Below are positions 50,529-61,806 of a stretch of DNA of 64,000 nt, piece by piece. Source of the stretch: Molossus alvarezi (taxonomy: Eukaryota; Chordata; Mammalia; Chiroptera; Molossidae); contig CM073889.1 in assembly GCA_037176705.1 (NCBI GenBank), positions 56,413,596 to 56,477,595 on the forward strand. The letters are read 5' to 3'. Position numbers and translations under genes: made by a program. Each line of letters begins with the position of its first letter. The stretch's first letter is position 1. The notes under the pieces are model-generated. The model saw only the letters and a list, made by a program, of their open reading frames with translations. It was not told the DNA's origin and did no database searches.

Positions 50529-51886
50529 AGAAGTAGTTTAAAGGAGAGAACTCATATCACCTGAGCAACTGCACTTAATTTTTGTCAGTATTTAGTTCAT
50601 TTCATTGAGAAACAGTATTGTCTATGGATCAGGTTAAGCTTTAAATGCAACAATAAGAAGTTTTTATTTAAGATCTTTCAAAAAATTCTTATTTGTTGAA
50701 ATTTCTTATTCTGAGAATTAGAAAGGAATGTAATTATTCCTTTGTGTTTATTCCTTTGTAAAATGTGTATTCGACAAATTAAACTAAGATTCTTACCATG
50801 ACCTTTTATCCTGTTTTACTATATACCTGTTGCTTGGAGGATTAAACATTATTTTAAACTCTGAATGAGTAAATTAATTGCTCAGTAGACATAATAAATC
50901 AACATTATTCTATGTCCTTGAACTTCAGTATATCTATCCTCTCAATCGGAAAAATGTGCACCACATGTAAAGCGTTTTCTATTGTACTTAAAGATGTTGG
51001 CCTTGTGACTCATCCAAGTCTTCAACTTTCTTTGAATTTACCCTGAAACCACCACAAGTACCTATTAAGTATCCCTCAGCACTACTAAATTTCAGTCAAA
51101 AGTGGAAATATGATGCTTTCTCTGGGTTTGAATGCCAAAAGTAAAATTTATACAGTAAAAATAAAATTGCACTTTGGGTTCTTTAATGAATGTAAGCAAT
51201 GTGTATTGAGTTTGTAATTAAAATACTTTCTGTCATTTTGGGGGATCTTAATGTTGAATGATGTCTGTGCTTTATTTATAATCACTTTCCTCCCATTAAT
51301 AACAAAGCTTTTCCAACGGGAAATGAGCATGGCCATAACTTCTGCTTATTCTTATTTGAGGTCCCAGAATCTAAGGCTTTTCTCTCTGGCTCTCCGTGTG
51401 TCTTGTATTACAATTTCATACTGTTCTGTCTGCTTTGGGAAAATATTTAATCACTAATCTTGTTCTTATATATGCTTAATTTCTGTGATTTTTTCCCAGC
51501 TGCTGCTGTAATTCATCTGGCTATTGGGAAGCAAGAAGGGTCTGCCTACAATTCACAGTCAAGATTCTTAGGAAGTCACTATTTCAGAGGTAAGACAATG
51601 TTTTGTGCATCACTCAATGGATGCACAAAGTGTGATTTCTTGATGACACTTTTCATACCTTCTAACTGCATTTGAGGCAGTTTCAATAATGGCGTAAAAT
51701 GATGATGTTCTTTTTGAAACATCAAGGGCAAATTCTCTGTGCCCTAAAACAGAGTTAAAAAAAATCAGGGATCTTGTGTACATTGCACAACTTTACCTTT
51801 GCTGGAATCTGTAAAATTATGTTTTCTGTGAAGGGATTATGCCTGTTTAAGAATAACAATTGTAGAATTTAAATCCCATTTGTTTC
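50529..51886. other. Non-L1 DNA, proximal part of the transduced segment
   Basis: About 1.36 kb of AT-rich, apparently single-copy sequence. It joins the non-L1 DNA at 44572 once L1l and one target-site copy are removed. An exon-like stretch lies at 51500-51589 on the plus strand. No repeat family was recognised. Confidence 0.6.
51500..51589 (+). other. Exon-like segment (speculative)
   Basis: A 90-bp stretch is preceded by a pyrimidine-rich tract ending in ttttttcccag and followed by gtaagac, good matches to splice acceptor and donor. Two of three frames are open; one gives AAVIHLAIGKQEG. I do not recognise the peptide. It is on the opposite strand to the proposed transduced RNA. It may be chance. 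Confidence 0.2.
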
Positions 51887-53330
51887 TAGTTTGAGGAGAA
51901 TGGGTATCAGTTCTTCTTTGAATGTTTGGTAAAACTCCCCCTGAAGCTGTCAGGGCCTGAGCTTTTGTTTGCTGGGAGAGTCTTGATTACATCTTCAATT
52001 TCTGTTGTGGTTATTGGTCTGTTCAAATTTTCTGTTTCTTCTCGGTCCAGTTTTGGGGGACTATGTGTTTCCAGAAATTTGTGTATTTTGCTTAGATTGT
52101 CAAATTTGTTGCCGTATCATTGTTCATAATATTTGTTAATGATTTTTTGTATTTCTGTGATGTCAGTTATTATTTTTCCTTTTTCATTTCTGATTTTATG
52201 TATTTGGGCTCTCTCTTTGTTTCTTGGTGAGTCTAGCTAAGGGTCCATCAATCTTGTTTATCTTTTCCAAGAACCAGCTCATTGTTTCATTGATCCTTTG
52301 AATTGTCTTTTTGGACTCTATGTCATTTATTTCTGCTCTGATCTTTACTATTTCCTTCCTTCTACTTGGTCTTTCTTTAAGCTGTGAGGTTAGATAGTTC
52401 ATTAGAAATCTTTCTTGCTTCTTGAAGTAGGCCTGTAATGCTATGAACTTCTCTCTCAGAACTGCTTACGCTGCATGACATAGATTTTGTTTGTGTTTAT
52501 TTTCATTGGTTTGCAGAAAGTTTTTAATTTCTTTATTGATCTCCATGGTAACCCATTCATTGTTTAATAACATGCTATTTAGTCTTCATGTGTTCATGTG
52601 TCTTTGCATGTTCTTGTTGCAATTGATTTCTAGTTGCATGCCATTGTGATCTGAGAAGATGCTTGATATGATTTTAATTTTCTTGAACTTGTAGATACTT
52701 ATTTTGTGCCCTAACATGTGGTCCATCTTTGAGAATGTCCCATGTACACTTGAGAAGAATGTGAATTCTGCAATTTCGGGGTGTAATTCTCTTCAGATAT
52801 CTATTAAATCCATCTGATGTAGCACTTCATTTAGAGTTTTATTTCTTTGTTAATTTTTTTGTCTAGATATCTATCCAGTGATGTAAACAAGGTATTGAAG
52901 TCCCCTGCTATGACTGTATTGCTATTGATTTCTCTTTTGAAGTCCTCCAAAAGATTTTAAATATATGTTGGTGATCCTGTATTGGGTGCATATATGTTTA
53001 TCAAAGTTATATCTTCCTATTGGATAAATCCTTTCAATATTATGTAGTGGCCTTTTTTGTCTCCAGTTATGGCCTTCATTTTGAAATCTACTTCATCAGA
53101 TATAAGTATTGTTACCCCAACTTCTTTTTGCTTTCCATTTGCTTGAAAGATTTTTTTCCATCCCTTCACTTTCAACCTATGTGAGTGTTTTGTTGTGAGG
53201 TGGGTCTCTTGCAAACATCATATATGTGAGTCATGCTTTCTTATCCAGTCAGCTACTCTGTGTCTTTTTATCAGAGCATTCAAACCATTCACATTTAAGG
53301 TGACAATTGATATGTACTTTTAATTGTCAT
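51887..53330 (-). pseudogene. L1k ORF2, N-terminal part
   Basis: The start is MTIKSTYQLS at 53330, in a frame that soon shifts. The endonuclease part shows [23 protein letters not shown] (open at 53017-53214), and the text for NIYAPN, AGDFNT and SKMDHML is recognisable but broken. It ends at the position equivalent to '(P)ILLKLF' and is truncated before the catalytic reverse-transcriptase motif. Confidence 0.82.
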
Positions 53331-53375
53331 TTTTGTTTAGTGTGGTTCTATTTGTCTTCCTATTTCTTCTACTAA

Positions 53376-54285
53376 TTACAGCAGTCCTTTTAGCATATCT
53401 TGCAGTGCTGGTTTTGTGTTAATATATTGCCTTAGTTGTTTTTTTTTTGTCTGGAAAGCTTTTTATTTGACCTTGTATTTTGAATGATAGCCTTGCTGAA
53501 TGGAATAGTCTTGGATTCAGATCCTTGTTTTTCGTTACCTTGATTACTTAATGCCATTCCCTTCTGGCCTGTAGTGTTTCTGTTGAGGAGTCAGCTGAGA
53601 GCCTTATGGGGTTTTCTTTGTAGGTAACCAGTTGCTTATCTCTTGCTGCCTTTAGGGTTCTCTCTTTGTCTTTAATTTTTGGCATTGCTATGTGTCTTAG
53701 TATAGGCCTGTTTTGGTTCTTCTTATTTGGGGCTCTCTGTGCTTCTTGAACTTGAATGCCTTCTTCCTTGACCAAATTAGGAAAGTTTTCTGTCACTATT
53801 TCTTCAAATATTTTCTCTAACCCTTGCCCATTTTCTTTCTCTTTGGGAAGTCCTATGATGTGAATGTTAGTACGTTTCCAGTTGTCCCACAGTTCTCTTA
53901 AGCTGTCTTCCTGTCTTTAAATTTTTGTTGTTGTTGTTGTTGTTGTTGGTTTTCTGATTGGTTGATTTTTTTTTACCCTGTATTCTAATTCACTGATCTG
54001 GTCCTCAGCTTCCTCTACTCTGCTGGTTAGTCCTTCCAATATATTCTTAAATTCTGCTATGTCATTCTTCATTTCCACTTGGTTGGTTTTCAATGTTTCT
54101 ATATCTTTACTCATGATGCCGATGTCCTTACTCATGCTGTTCAGCTTCCTCAAGATCACAGCTCTGTACTCTACCTCTGATAATTTTCTTCTGCATTTCA
54201 TTTATCTCATCTTTGATAGAGTTCTCTTGTTCTTTCATTTGGGATTTGTTTCTTTCTTTTGGGATTTGTTTCTTTCTTTCACCAT
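53376..54285 (-). pseudogene. L1k ORF1
   Basis: The start codon at 54285 is followed by a 20-bp tandem duplication (gggatttgtttctttctttt at 54241-54280), which shifts the frame within the first residues. The coiled coil is open at 54201-53917 (SKDIGIMSKDIETLKTNQVEMKND). A (TTG)n run at 53924-53948 disrupts the linker. The C-terminal frame is open at 53796-53548, with MTENFPNLVKEEGIQVQEAQ and RLSADSS. It is a dead copy. Confidence 0.84.
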
Positions 54286-54289
54286 TTTG

Positions 54290-56312
54290 GCTATTTCAGT
54301 GGGTTTTTGAGTTGCCAAATTTTTTCTGTGGGTGTTGTTGTTCTGCTATTTGTGGCTTTCTCTACTGAGTTTTGATGGGCCTGGGTGGGTCCCCTTTAAA
54401 CACCACTGTCAAGTCCTACTTTCCTGGGTAGATTTGCAAGCCCAGGAAAAGTTAGTTATCCTCTAGCTTTTTCCTGGTGGCTAGTAGTCTCAGTTACTCA
54501 GTGCCTTGGATTATAACCCTGGTGTTCTGCATAAGAGGATTTCCAGGGGGTGGGATAGCTGCTGGTTGTTAATGTGCATTAATTTGCATTTCTTTGCCTC
54601 ATTTGGGAAAGGCTGAATCTCTAAGGATGGGGGGCCACTGCTTTTCCCCTCAACTCTGAGTAGGAGCACGCTGGCCACCATCCTTTGTGGCCACAACTCA
54701 GCAAAAACTCTGAGTGCCCCCCAAATCTCAGGTGTCCCCACAGAGTTTCAGCCCAGTCAGCCCTCCTTCTGCCATAGCTTCTGGTGAGTGGCTATGGCTA
54801 TTTTAGCACTCTGTCCTGACTCTGTGGGCTGTGGAGCGGGCTTGGTCTTTATTCCCGAAGGGCACTGCTCACAGCTAAGACTGCTACTGTCCTTGGCCTC
54901 CCAGCCTGCAGCCCTCTTGCACCTCCACAGATCCTACCAGTGTCCCTGGTTATAAGGTTCTGTCCTTCTGCTTTTCTGTTGCTTTTTCCCAAGGATTTGT
55001 CTTTATTTTAGTTGTAATTCTTGTTTGGTCCAGGGAGATCATCTGCGTAGCTTCTATTCAATCTGCCTCCATTTTCACATCCTCTATGCCTATCTTGTGT
55101 GCAGCTGGGTTGCACAGGCCTTTTTGATGCCCCACACCCTGCAGGTCCTGTGGGTAACTGGATTGCACAGTCCCTATGGGAACCTGGCTCTTTGCCTATG
55201 TTATGGGCTTCTGGGTCCCACAGGCCTCTCTGGTGCTTCAGCACCCCACAGGTCCTGCATGGTAACTGGGTGGCACAGTTCCTGGTGGTCATGTAGGCCT
55301 CTCTGGTGCTTCAGCATCCCACAGGCCCTGTGGGTTACTAGATCTTGCAGTCCCTTCTGGGTCACACAGTCTTATCTGGTGCTTCAGCACCTTACAAGTC
55401 CTGTGGGTAACTAGATCGTGCAGTCCCTGTTGGGTCACACAGGCCTCTCTGGTGTTTTAGCACCCCGCAGGTCCCGCAGGTAACTAGATTGCACAGTCCC
55501 TGCTGGGTTGCACAGGCCTCTTCTGGTGCTTCTGCACCCCACAGGTTTCGCGGGTAACTGGATTGTACAGTCCCTGCTGGGTTTCACAGACCTCTCTGTT
55601 GACCCTGCACCTTGCAGGTCCCGCAGGCAGGCAGCTGGATCGCAGCAGTCTTTCTAGGTCTCCAGCTTTTCACTGCTCTTGTGGGATACTGGACTGCACA
55701 GGCCTCTGTGGAGCCCCAGGTCCCACCACTGGTGGTTGGGGAGTGCTGCTGCCTTATAGGGCTCAATTCCTGCTCACCTTTGACTGTAGTTTTTGGGGAT
55801 GGGTCTCAGCTGCTTGTCTGTGCTTCTGTTGCTTGGTGATGGGTGTCTGCTCCCCAGCCTCTGTTGCTAGGGGTATATCTCGACTGTGATTGAGCTGCTA
55901 GTATAGGGGACAGTGCTGGTCTCCCAGCTATCCACTGCTTCCATGACCAGCACCTTGCAAGCTCCACTACTGTGCACAGGTCTATTTTGACACAGATTGT
56001 CCACTGGTCCGATGGTGCCAGGTGTGCTGGTGGATTCAGGTTGCTGAGCCCTAGCCGCTCCCACTGCCTCCTTCCAGGGAAGACCTGGGATCTTCCAAAA
56101 TGGTGGGACCTCCCCGCAGTGCATGGAGAAGTATCCTGAAGGGCTGCTTACTGTGGTAGCCGGCTGCTCCCATCCATAGTACAGGAACTTTCTGCTCTGC
56201 ATCTCTGCACTGCTAGGGTTTGGTCATCTACCTTCATTTCCACTCACATTCTCTCACATATTTGCTCACTCTCTCACACACTCACCCTCCTCAAGTCCTG
56301 CCCACTACCATC
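54290..56312 (-). repeat. L1k long 5'UTR with ~74-bp tandem units
   Basis: The proximal module (54290-55075) is followed, reading towards the 5' end, by a distal module with at least six units of about 70-75 bp between roughly 55110 and 55620. On the plus strand each reads ggtcc.g.gggtaactag.t.g.cagtccctg.tgggt..cacaggcctct. The 5' start is near 56312 (gatggtagtgggcagg). This is the same architecture as L1b and L1e. Confidence 0.78.
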
Positions 56313-56489
56313 CTGTTCAAGTTTTCTCTCTCTTCCAGTTGTCCCAAAGCACAGGAACTTTCTGCTTTGCGTCTCTGCACTGCTGGAGTTTGGTCGTCCA
56401 CCTTCACATCCACTCACACTCTCTCACACACTAGCTCACTCTCTCACACACTCACCCTTTCTCTGGTCCTGCCTGCTGCCATCTTCCAC
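56313..56489 (-). repeat. Extra L1 5'-end fragment in front of L1k
   Basis: On the minus strand, gatggcagcaggcaggaccagag and about 145 bp of 5'UTR start are followed by 'caactggaagagagagaaa' and 'acttgaacag', which resembles ORF2 near the 'EEIENLNRP' region. L1k proper then begins. It may be a rearranged short L1, or a second 5' unit placed in tandem. Confidence 0.55.
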
Positions 56490-57713
56490 CGACCTCTGTA
56501 TTTCTGTGGTATCAGTTGTTATTGCTCTTTTTTCATTTCTAATTTGTTTATTTGGGTCCTCTCGTTTTGTTTCTTGATGAGTCTGGCTAAAGGTTTAAAA
56601 AATTTGCAAATTTTCTTAAAGAACCAGGTTTTTGTTTCATTGATCTTTTGAACTGTTTTTGTTTTAGTCTCTATGTCATTTATTTCTGCTCTCATCATTA
56701 CTATTTCTTTCCTTCCACTTGCTCTGGGTTTTTCTTTTTTTTTCTTTTTTTGTTTTGTTTTTATTTTTTAGTTCTTTAAGTTGTAGGGTCAGAGAGTCAA
56801 TTACAAATGTTTGTTGATGTAGGCCTGTAGTACTATGAACTTCCCTTTCAAGACTGCTTTCACTGTGTCCCATAAATTTTGTGTTGTTGTGTTTATTTTC
56901 TCTAATTTCTAGAATGTTTATCTTCTTCCTTGATCTCATTGGTAATCCACTCATTGTTTAATAACATGCTATTTGGTCTCTAAGTGTTTGAATATTTTTG
57001 TTGTAATTGAGTTCTAGTTTTATGCCATTGTGATCCAAGAAGTTGCTTGATGTGATTTCAATATTTTTGAATTTGTAGAGACTTACTTTGTGTCCTAACA
57101 TGTGGTTTGTCTTTGAGAATGTCCCAAATGCCTTGAGAAGAATGTATATTCTGCAGCTTTGGGGTGAAATATTCTGTAAATATCAATTAAGTCCAACTGA
57201 TCTAGGTCGTCATTTAAGGACTCTATGTCCTCATTAATTTTTGTCTGGAAGATCTATCCAGTGGTGTCAGTGCAGTGTTAAAGTCACCCACTATAATCGT
57301 ATTGCTATTGATCTCTCCCTTGAAATGCTTCTGAAGTTTTTAAATATATTTTGGTACTGCCATATTTGGTGCGTATATGTTTACCAGGGTTATATCCTCT
57401 TGTTGGATTGATCCTTTTAATATTATGTAGTGACCTTCTTTGTCTTTTATTATGGCCCTTGTTTTGAAGTCTGTCTTGTCAGATGTGAGGGTTGATACAC
57501 CAGCTTTATCTTTCCTTTTCATTTGCTTGGAAAATTTTTTCCATTTCTTCACTTTTATACTGTGTGAGTCTTTTGTTATGAGGTGGGTCTCTTGTAGACA
57601 GCATACATGTGGGTTGTGTTTTCTTATCCAATCAGCTACCCTATGTTCTTTGATAGGAGCATTTAAGCCATATACATTTAAGGTTATTATTGCTACATAG
57701 TTATTAGTTGCAA
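56490..57713 (-). pseudogene. L1j ORF2, endonuclease segment
   Basis: The start codon position (about 57713) has decayed to a TTG-like triplet (aaaattgcaac). An open piece at 57552-57340 shows FSKQMKRKDKAGVSTLTSDKTDFKT and NIYAPNMAVPKYI. The GDFNT loop text is present around 57285, and stops are frequent. It ends at agaaatacagagg (56490-56505), where the 12.8-kb block begins. Confidence 0.8.
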
Positions 57714-57765
57714 TTTTTATTTTATGCCTGTGTTCCTCTTTCTCTCTCTCTGCTTCTTTTTCTTC

Positions 57766-58689
57766 TTACAACAGTCCCTTCAGCATTTCTTGTAGTGCAG
57801 GTTTTGTGGTGGTAAATTCCTTTAGCTTTTTAAAAAATCTGTGAAGCTCTTTATTTCTCCTTCAATTTTGAATGATAGCCTGGCTGGATAGAGTAGTCTT
57901 GGATTCAAACCCTTGCCTTGCATTACTTCATACACTTCATGCCACTCCCTTCTGGCCTACAGTGTTTCTATTGAGAAATCAGCTGTCAGTATAATGGGAA
58001 CTTTCTTGTAGGTAACTTTCTGCCTCTCTCTTGCTTCCTTTAAGATTCATTCTTTATCTTTAATGTTTGCCATTTTTATTATGATGTGTCTAGCTGTGGG
58101 TCTTCTGGTGTTCTTTTTCCTTGGGAGTCTCTGTATTTCCTGAACTTGTGTGACTTTTTCTATCAGCAGTTTAAGGGAGTTTTCTGTCATTATTTCTTCA
58201 AACATATTCTCTATTCCTTTCTCTAATTCATCTTTTTCTGATACCCCTATAATGTGAATGTTGTTACGTTTTGTATTATCACACAGCTTCCTTAAACTTT
58301 CCTCTTGCTTTTTAATATTTTTTCTCATTTGCTGCTTTATTTGGGTGTTTGTTTTTTCTACCTTGTCTTCTAAGTCACAGATTCGGTCTTCAGCTTCTTT
58401 TAATCTTCTATTGAACCCTTTTATAGTACTTTTCATAACAGCTATGTCATTGTTTATTTTCTCCTTTTTATGCATAGCTTCTACTTCTTTTAAGCTAAAG
58501 TAGTTTCCATTGAGCTCTTCATAATTCTTATTAAGTTCCTTGTAGTTCTTACCAAATTGTTTGAGCACCTTTATAATTATTGCTTTAAATTCGTTATCTG
58601 ACAAGTTGTTTTTTTCTGGTTTCTGTAGTTCCTTTTCTGGTGATTCCTCTCTTTTTTTTCATTTGGGTGTTGTTTCTTTGTCTCACCAT
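57766..58689 (-). pseudogene. L1j ORF1
   Basis: The start is MVRQRNNTQMKK, followed by a stop or shift in an A-rich run near 58655. The next 185 codons (58604-58047) are open, covering a long coiled coil (KNYKELNKNYEELNGNYFSLK), the linker and the RRM start (NTKRNNIHIIGVSEKDELEK) to MANIKDKE. The C-terminal part then shifts frame and ends at GLL-stop, 57766. The N-terminus belongs to the same type as L1g. Confidence 0.85.
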
Positions 58690-60132
58690 TTTAGCAGTTT
58701 GGTAGTTCTAAGCTTGGTGAGAAATGTTGAAGTATGTAGGTAGGTCAGTGTGTATCAACTAAGACTGCTGTGCCTCCCAACCTGTTTTGGTGTATGTCCC
58801 CTCTTGCCTGCAATGGGTCCTGGAGGGTTGATACCTGGTGGCTGGTATTGGTCTGTCATGCAGGTCTTGGCTCCCTGAGACTTGCTGCTGCTTGGGTTGG
58901 GGCACTGCTCCTGATCAACTTCTGCTGATGTTGCCGGGATGGGTCTCAGCTGCTGATAAATGCTGCTGCTTCCTGGGGTGCATGGGTCTGTCTGGTGCAC
59001 TGCTGGGGTGCGTGCAGTTCTGCTAGTATTCTACTGGAATTTGTGGGTTCCACTGGCATGCCTCTGGGGTACATCAGTTCAGCTGGTGTACTGCTGGGGT
59101 TTGTGGGTGCAGCTGGTGTTCTGCTGGAGTTTATGGGTCCTGTTGGTATGCTTCTGGAGTTTGTGGGTTCCACTGGTGTGCTTCTGGGGTTCATGGGTCC
59201 TTCTGGTATGCTTCTGGGGTTCATGGGTCCCTTTGGTATGCTCCTGGGGTGTGTGGGTCCCACCTATGGTTGGGATACCCTGCTGCCTGTGGGGCTCAGC
59301 TCCTGATTAGTTGCTGCTGGGAGGTAAGTGTCAGTTCACACTGCTGCTGCTGCTGCTGTTTCCAGGGTGTGCTCTCAGGTCCCAAGCCTCTGCTGCTGTT
59401 GGGCACTAAGGATGCTCTGAACCTGGGACTTGACTGCTGTTGGGGAGAGGGGCTCCACTCCAACTCCACTGTTGCAATTGTCAGGGGCAGGTCTCAGCTG
59501 CCCTAGCCCTTCTGCTTGGGCTGGGGCACTGCTCCTGATCAGCCTTTGCTAATGCTGCTGGGGATGGGTTTCAGCTGCCCATCTGAGCTACTAATGCCTG
59601 TTGGGGGTGGGGCTCTACACACACCCAGTCACTGTTGCTGTTGGGGGAGGTTCTGGGCTCCCAAGATGGTGCTAGTGCAGTTGCAAGTCTGAGCAAGCTG
59701 CCCCGAGCCTGGGCAGACCACCACTGCTGTTGGGGGTGGGGCTCTGGCTCCTGGCCAGTTTTGGCTACTACAGTAGGCACCTCAATAGCACTGCTACTGT
59801 GCACTGACCATGTTGATACAGCTGAGTTCACTGGACTGATGGTGCAAGGTGCTCTGGTGGACTCAGGTCACTCAGCCCTAGCCGTTTTCTGTTTTCTCCT
59901 CCCAGGGAAGACCCAGAATCTTCCAAAATGGTGAGGCCTCCCAGCAATGCAGGGGAAAGTTTGCTGACATGCCATGTACCTCGGTAGCAAGCTGCTTTCT
60001 GTCCACAGCACAGGAACCTTCTGCATCATGTCTCTGCACTGCTCAAGGTTGGTGTCCACACTCACATTCACTTACACTCTCTTTCACACTCTCTCACACA
60101 CTCACTCTTGCTCTGGTCCTGCCTGCTGCTAT
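58690..60132 (-). repeat. L1j 5'UTR with 30-bp tandem repeats
   Basis: The 5' start at about 60132 (atagcagcaggcaggacc) is followed by the gtgtgagagagtg block. The middle part (58972-59265) holds about nine to ten diverged 30-bp units (plus strand ctggggttcatgggtccttc..tgt plus ggtatgctt). The proximal part ends at the ORF1 start. The arrangement differs from the ~70-bp units of L1k. Confidence 0.78.
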
Positions 60133-60140
60133 TTTTTTAG

Positions 60141-61806
60141 AAACTCTAAAACTACTAGGTTTAATAAATAAATTAACCAAGTAGCAGTTAAATTAACCCA
60201 GAAATTCCTTCAAAAATGACATCCAAAAATTGAAGGAATTTTTATACACCAATAATGAACTTGTAGAAAGATAAACTAAAAAAACAAAACAAAACAAAAA
60301 ACAATTTATCATTACACCCAAAAGAATTAAGATACCTAGGAATCAACTTAACCAGAGAAGTAAAAGATCTGTACTCTAAAATCTACAGAACACTGGAAAA
60401 AAAAAAAAGGAAGATATAAACAAGTGGAAGTATATACCATGTTCATAGATTGAAACAATTAACATCATTAAAATATCCATACTACCCAAAGCAATTTATA
60501 GATTCAACATAATTCTATTAAAATATCAATTACATATTTTACAGATTTAGAAGAAATACTCCCCAAATTTATATGGAACCAGAAAAGACCCCTAATAACT
60601 GCAGCAATCTTGAGAAAAAAGAACACATTAGGAAGGATCACAATACTGGATGTCAGGTTATACTAAAAAGCCATTGCAATCAAAGCAGCCTTATATTAGC
60701 ACGACAACAGGCATATAGATTAATGGAACAGAGCAGAGAACCCAGAAATCAACACAAACTATTATGCTCAATTAATATTTGACAAAAAAAGGAAAAGGCA
60801 TACAATGGAGTAAAGACAATCTCTTTAATAAATGGTGTTGGAAAAATTGAATAGGTACATGCAAAAGAATGTGAAACTAGACCACCAACTTACATCATAC
60901 ACAAAAAGAAACTCAAAATGGATAAAAGATTTAAATGTAAGTTATGAAACCATAAAAATCCTACAAGAAACCATAGGTAGAAAAATCATAGACATCTCAC
61001 ATAGCAGAATTTTCACCAATACATCACATAGGGCAAGATAAAGAAAAGAAAAAATAAACAAATGTAGATGGGACTACATCTACATTCTTTTGCATGGGAA
61101 AAGAAACTAGTATCAAAATGAAAAAGGAACCTGCTGTATGAGACAACATGTTTGCCAATGATACATCTGAAAAGGGATTAATTTCCAAACTATATAAAGT
61201 AGTCATATAATTCAACAAAAGGATGACAAACAATCTTAATTTAAAATTTGGCAGAGGACCTAAATAGACACTTCTCCAAAGAGAACATACAAATGGCCAA
61301 GAGATATATGAAAAAAGTCACTAATCATCAGAGAGTTGTAAATTAAAACAACGAAGAGGTATCACCTCACACCTGCCAGAATGACTGCCATCAGCAAATC
61401 AACAAATAAGTGCTGGTGAGGATGTGGAGAAAAGGGAACCCAAGTACACTGCTGGTGGTAATGCACACTCGTGCAGCCACTATGAAAACAGTATAGAGTT
61501 GCCTCAAGAATTTAAAAATGAACCTGTCATTTGTCCCAGTGATCCCATTGCTAGGAATATATCCTAAAAATCCTGAAACACCAATCAGAAAGAATATAGG
61601 CACCCCTATGTTCATAGCAGTGCTATTTACAATGGCTAAGATCTGTAAACATCCCAACTGCCCATCAGTAGATGAGGGGAGAAAAAAGCTATGGTACATT
61701 TACACGATGGAATACAATGCACCTGTTAAAAAGAAGGACCTCTTATCCTTTCAGACAGAGTGGAGGGACCTCGAGAGTATTATGCTAAGTGAAATAAGCC
61801 AATTAG
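60141..61806 (+). pseudogene. L1h ORF2, C-terminal segment
   Basis: It resumes exactly past 'aaaactactag' after L1j and continues the reverse-transcriptase thumb and C-terminal domains: 'RIKIPRNQLNQ'-like text, [21 protein letters not shown] (open at 60832-61041), the PVIPLLGIYPKNPETPIRKN block (61518-61832) and 'MLSEISQ'. The Cys-rich motif is decayed. A VES SINE interrupts at 61807, just before the ORF2 end. Confidence 0.82.

Larger units (their letters stand above)
43675..56489 (-). mobile_element. Candidate L1-driven transduction: L1k 5' half plus ~2.3 kb non-L1 DNA
   Basis: Read on the minus strand, this block starts at an L1 5' end (gatggcagcaggcaggac at about 56480) and continues through an L1 5'UTR, ORF1 and partial ORF2 (to 51887). 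It then runs through non-L1 DNA (51886-50529 and 44572-43683) and ends with an ATTAAA 14 bp before a run of eight A (43675-43682). The 13-bp flanks agaaataca(g/a)agg lie at both ends in L1j. Without the nested L1l the unit is about 6.9 kb. Target duplication, poly(A) signal and A tract are all on the side expected for retrotransposition of one RNA. Alternatives are serial insertions or rearrangement. Confidence 0.6.
51887..56489 (-). mobile_element. L1k: 5' half of an old LINE-1, ORF2 cut short
   Basis: On the minus strand it has a long-type 5'UTR (about 56312-54286), ORF1 (54285-53376) and ORF2 from 53330 to 51887, where L1 similarity stops at 'ttctcctcaaacta' in the early reverse-transcriptase region. 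Non-L1 DNA follows with no A tail at the junction. In front of the main 5' end lies an extra 5'-end fragment (56313-56489), so the 5' start motif occurs twice. Confidence 0.82.
40339..60132 (-). mobile_element. L1j: old minus-strand LINE-1 split by a 12.8-kb insertion
   Basis: Two pieces make one element. The 5' piece (56490-60132) holds the 5'UTR, ORF1 and the ORF2 endonuclease. The 3' piece (40339-43674) holds the ORF2 reverse transcriptase, C-terminus and 3'UTR. Their inner edges meet at the same ORF2 site, agaaataca(a/g)agg. The outer edges are flanked by aaaactactagactta (40323-40338) and aaaactactaggttta (60148-60163), 14 of 16 identical, the likely target duplication in L1h. Two VES SINEs lie in the 3' piece. 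Confidence 0.72.

Noticed and set aside
55099..55620. Regular ~74-bp repeats that might suggest a satellite or CRISPR-like array
   Set aside because: They are adjacent diverged tandem units without spacers, belonging to the L1 5'UTR module also seen in L1b, L1e and L1g.
58960..59310. 116-codon hydrophobic repeat frame on the plus strand, looking like a membrane protein
   Set aside because: It is the antisense of the 30-bp L1j 5'UTR repeats. Hydrophobicity follows from ctg/gtt-rich units.
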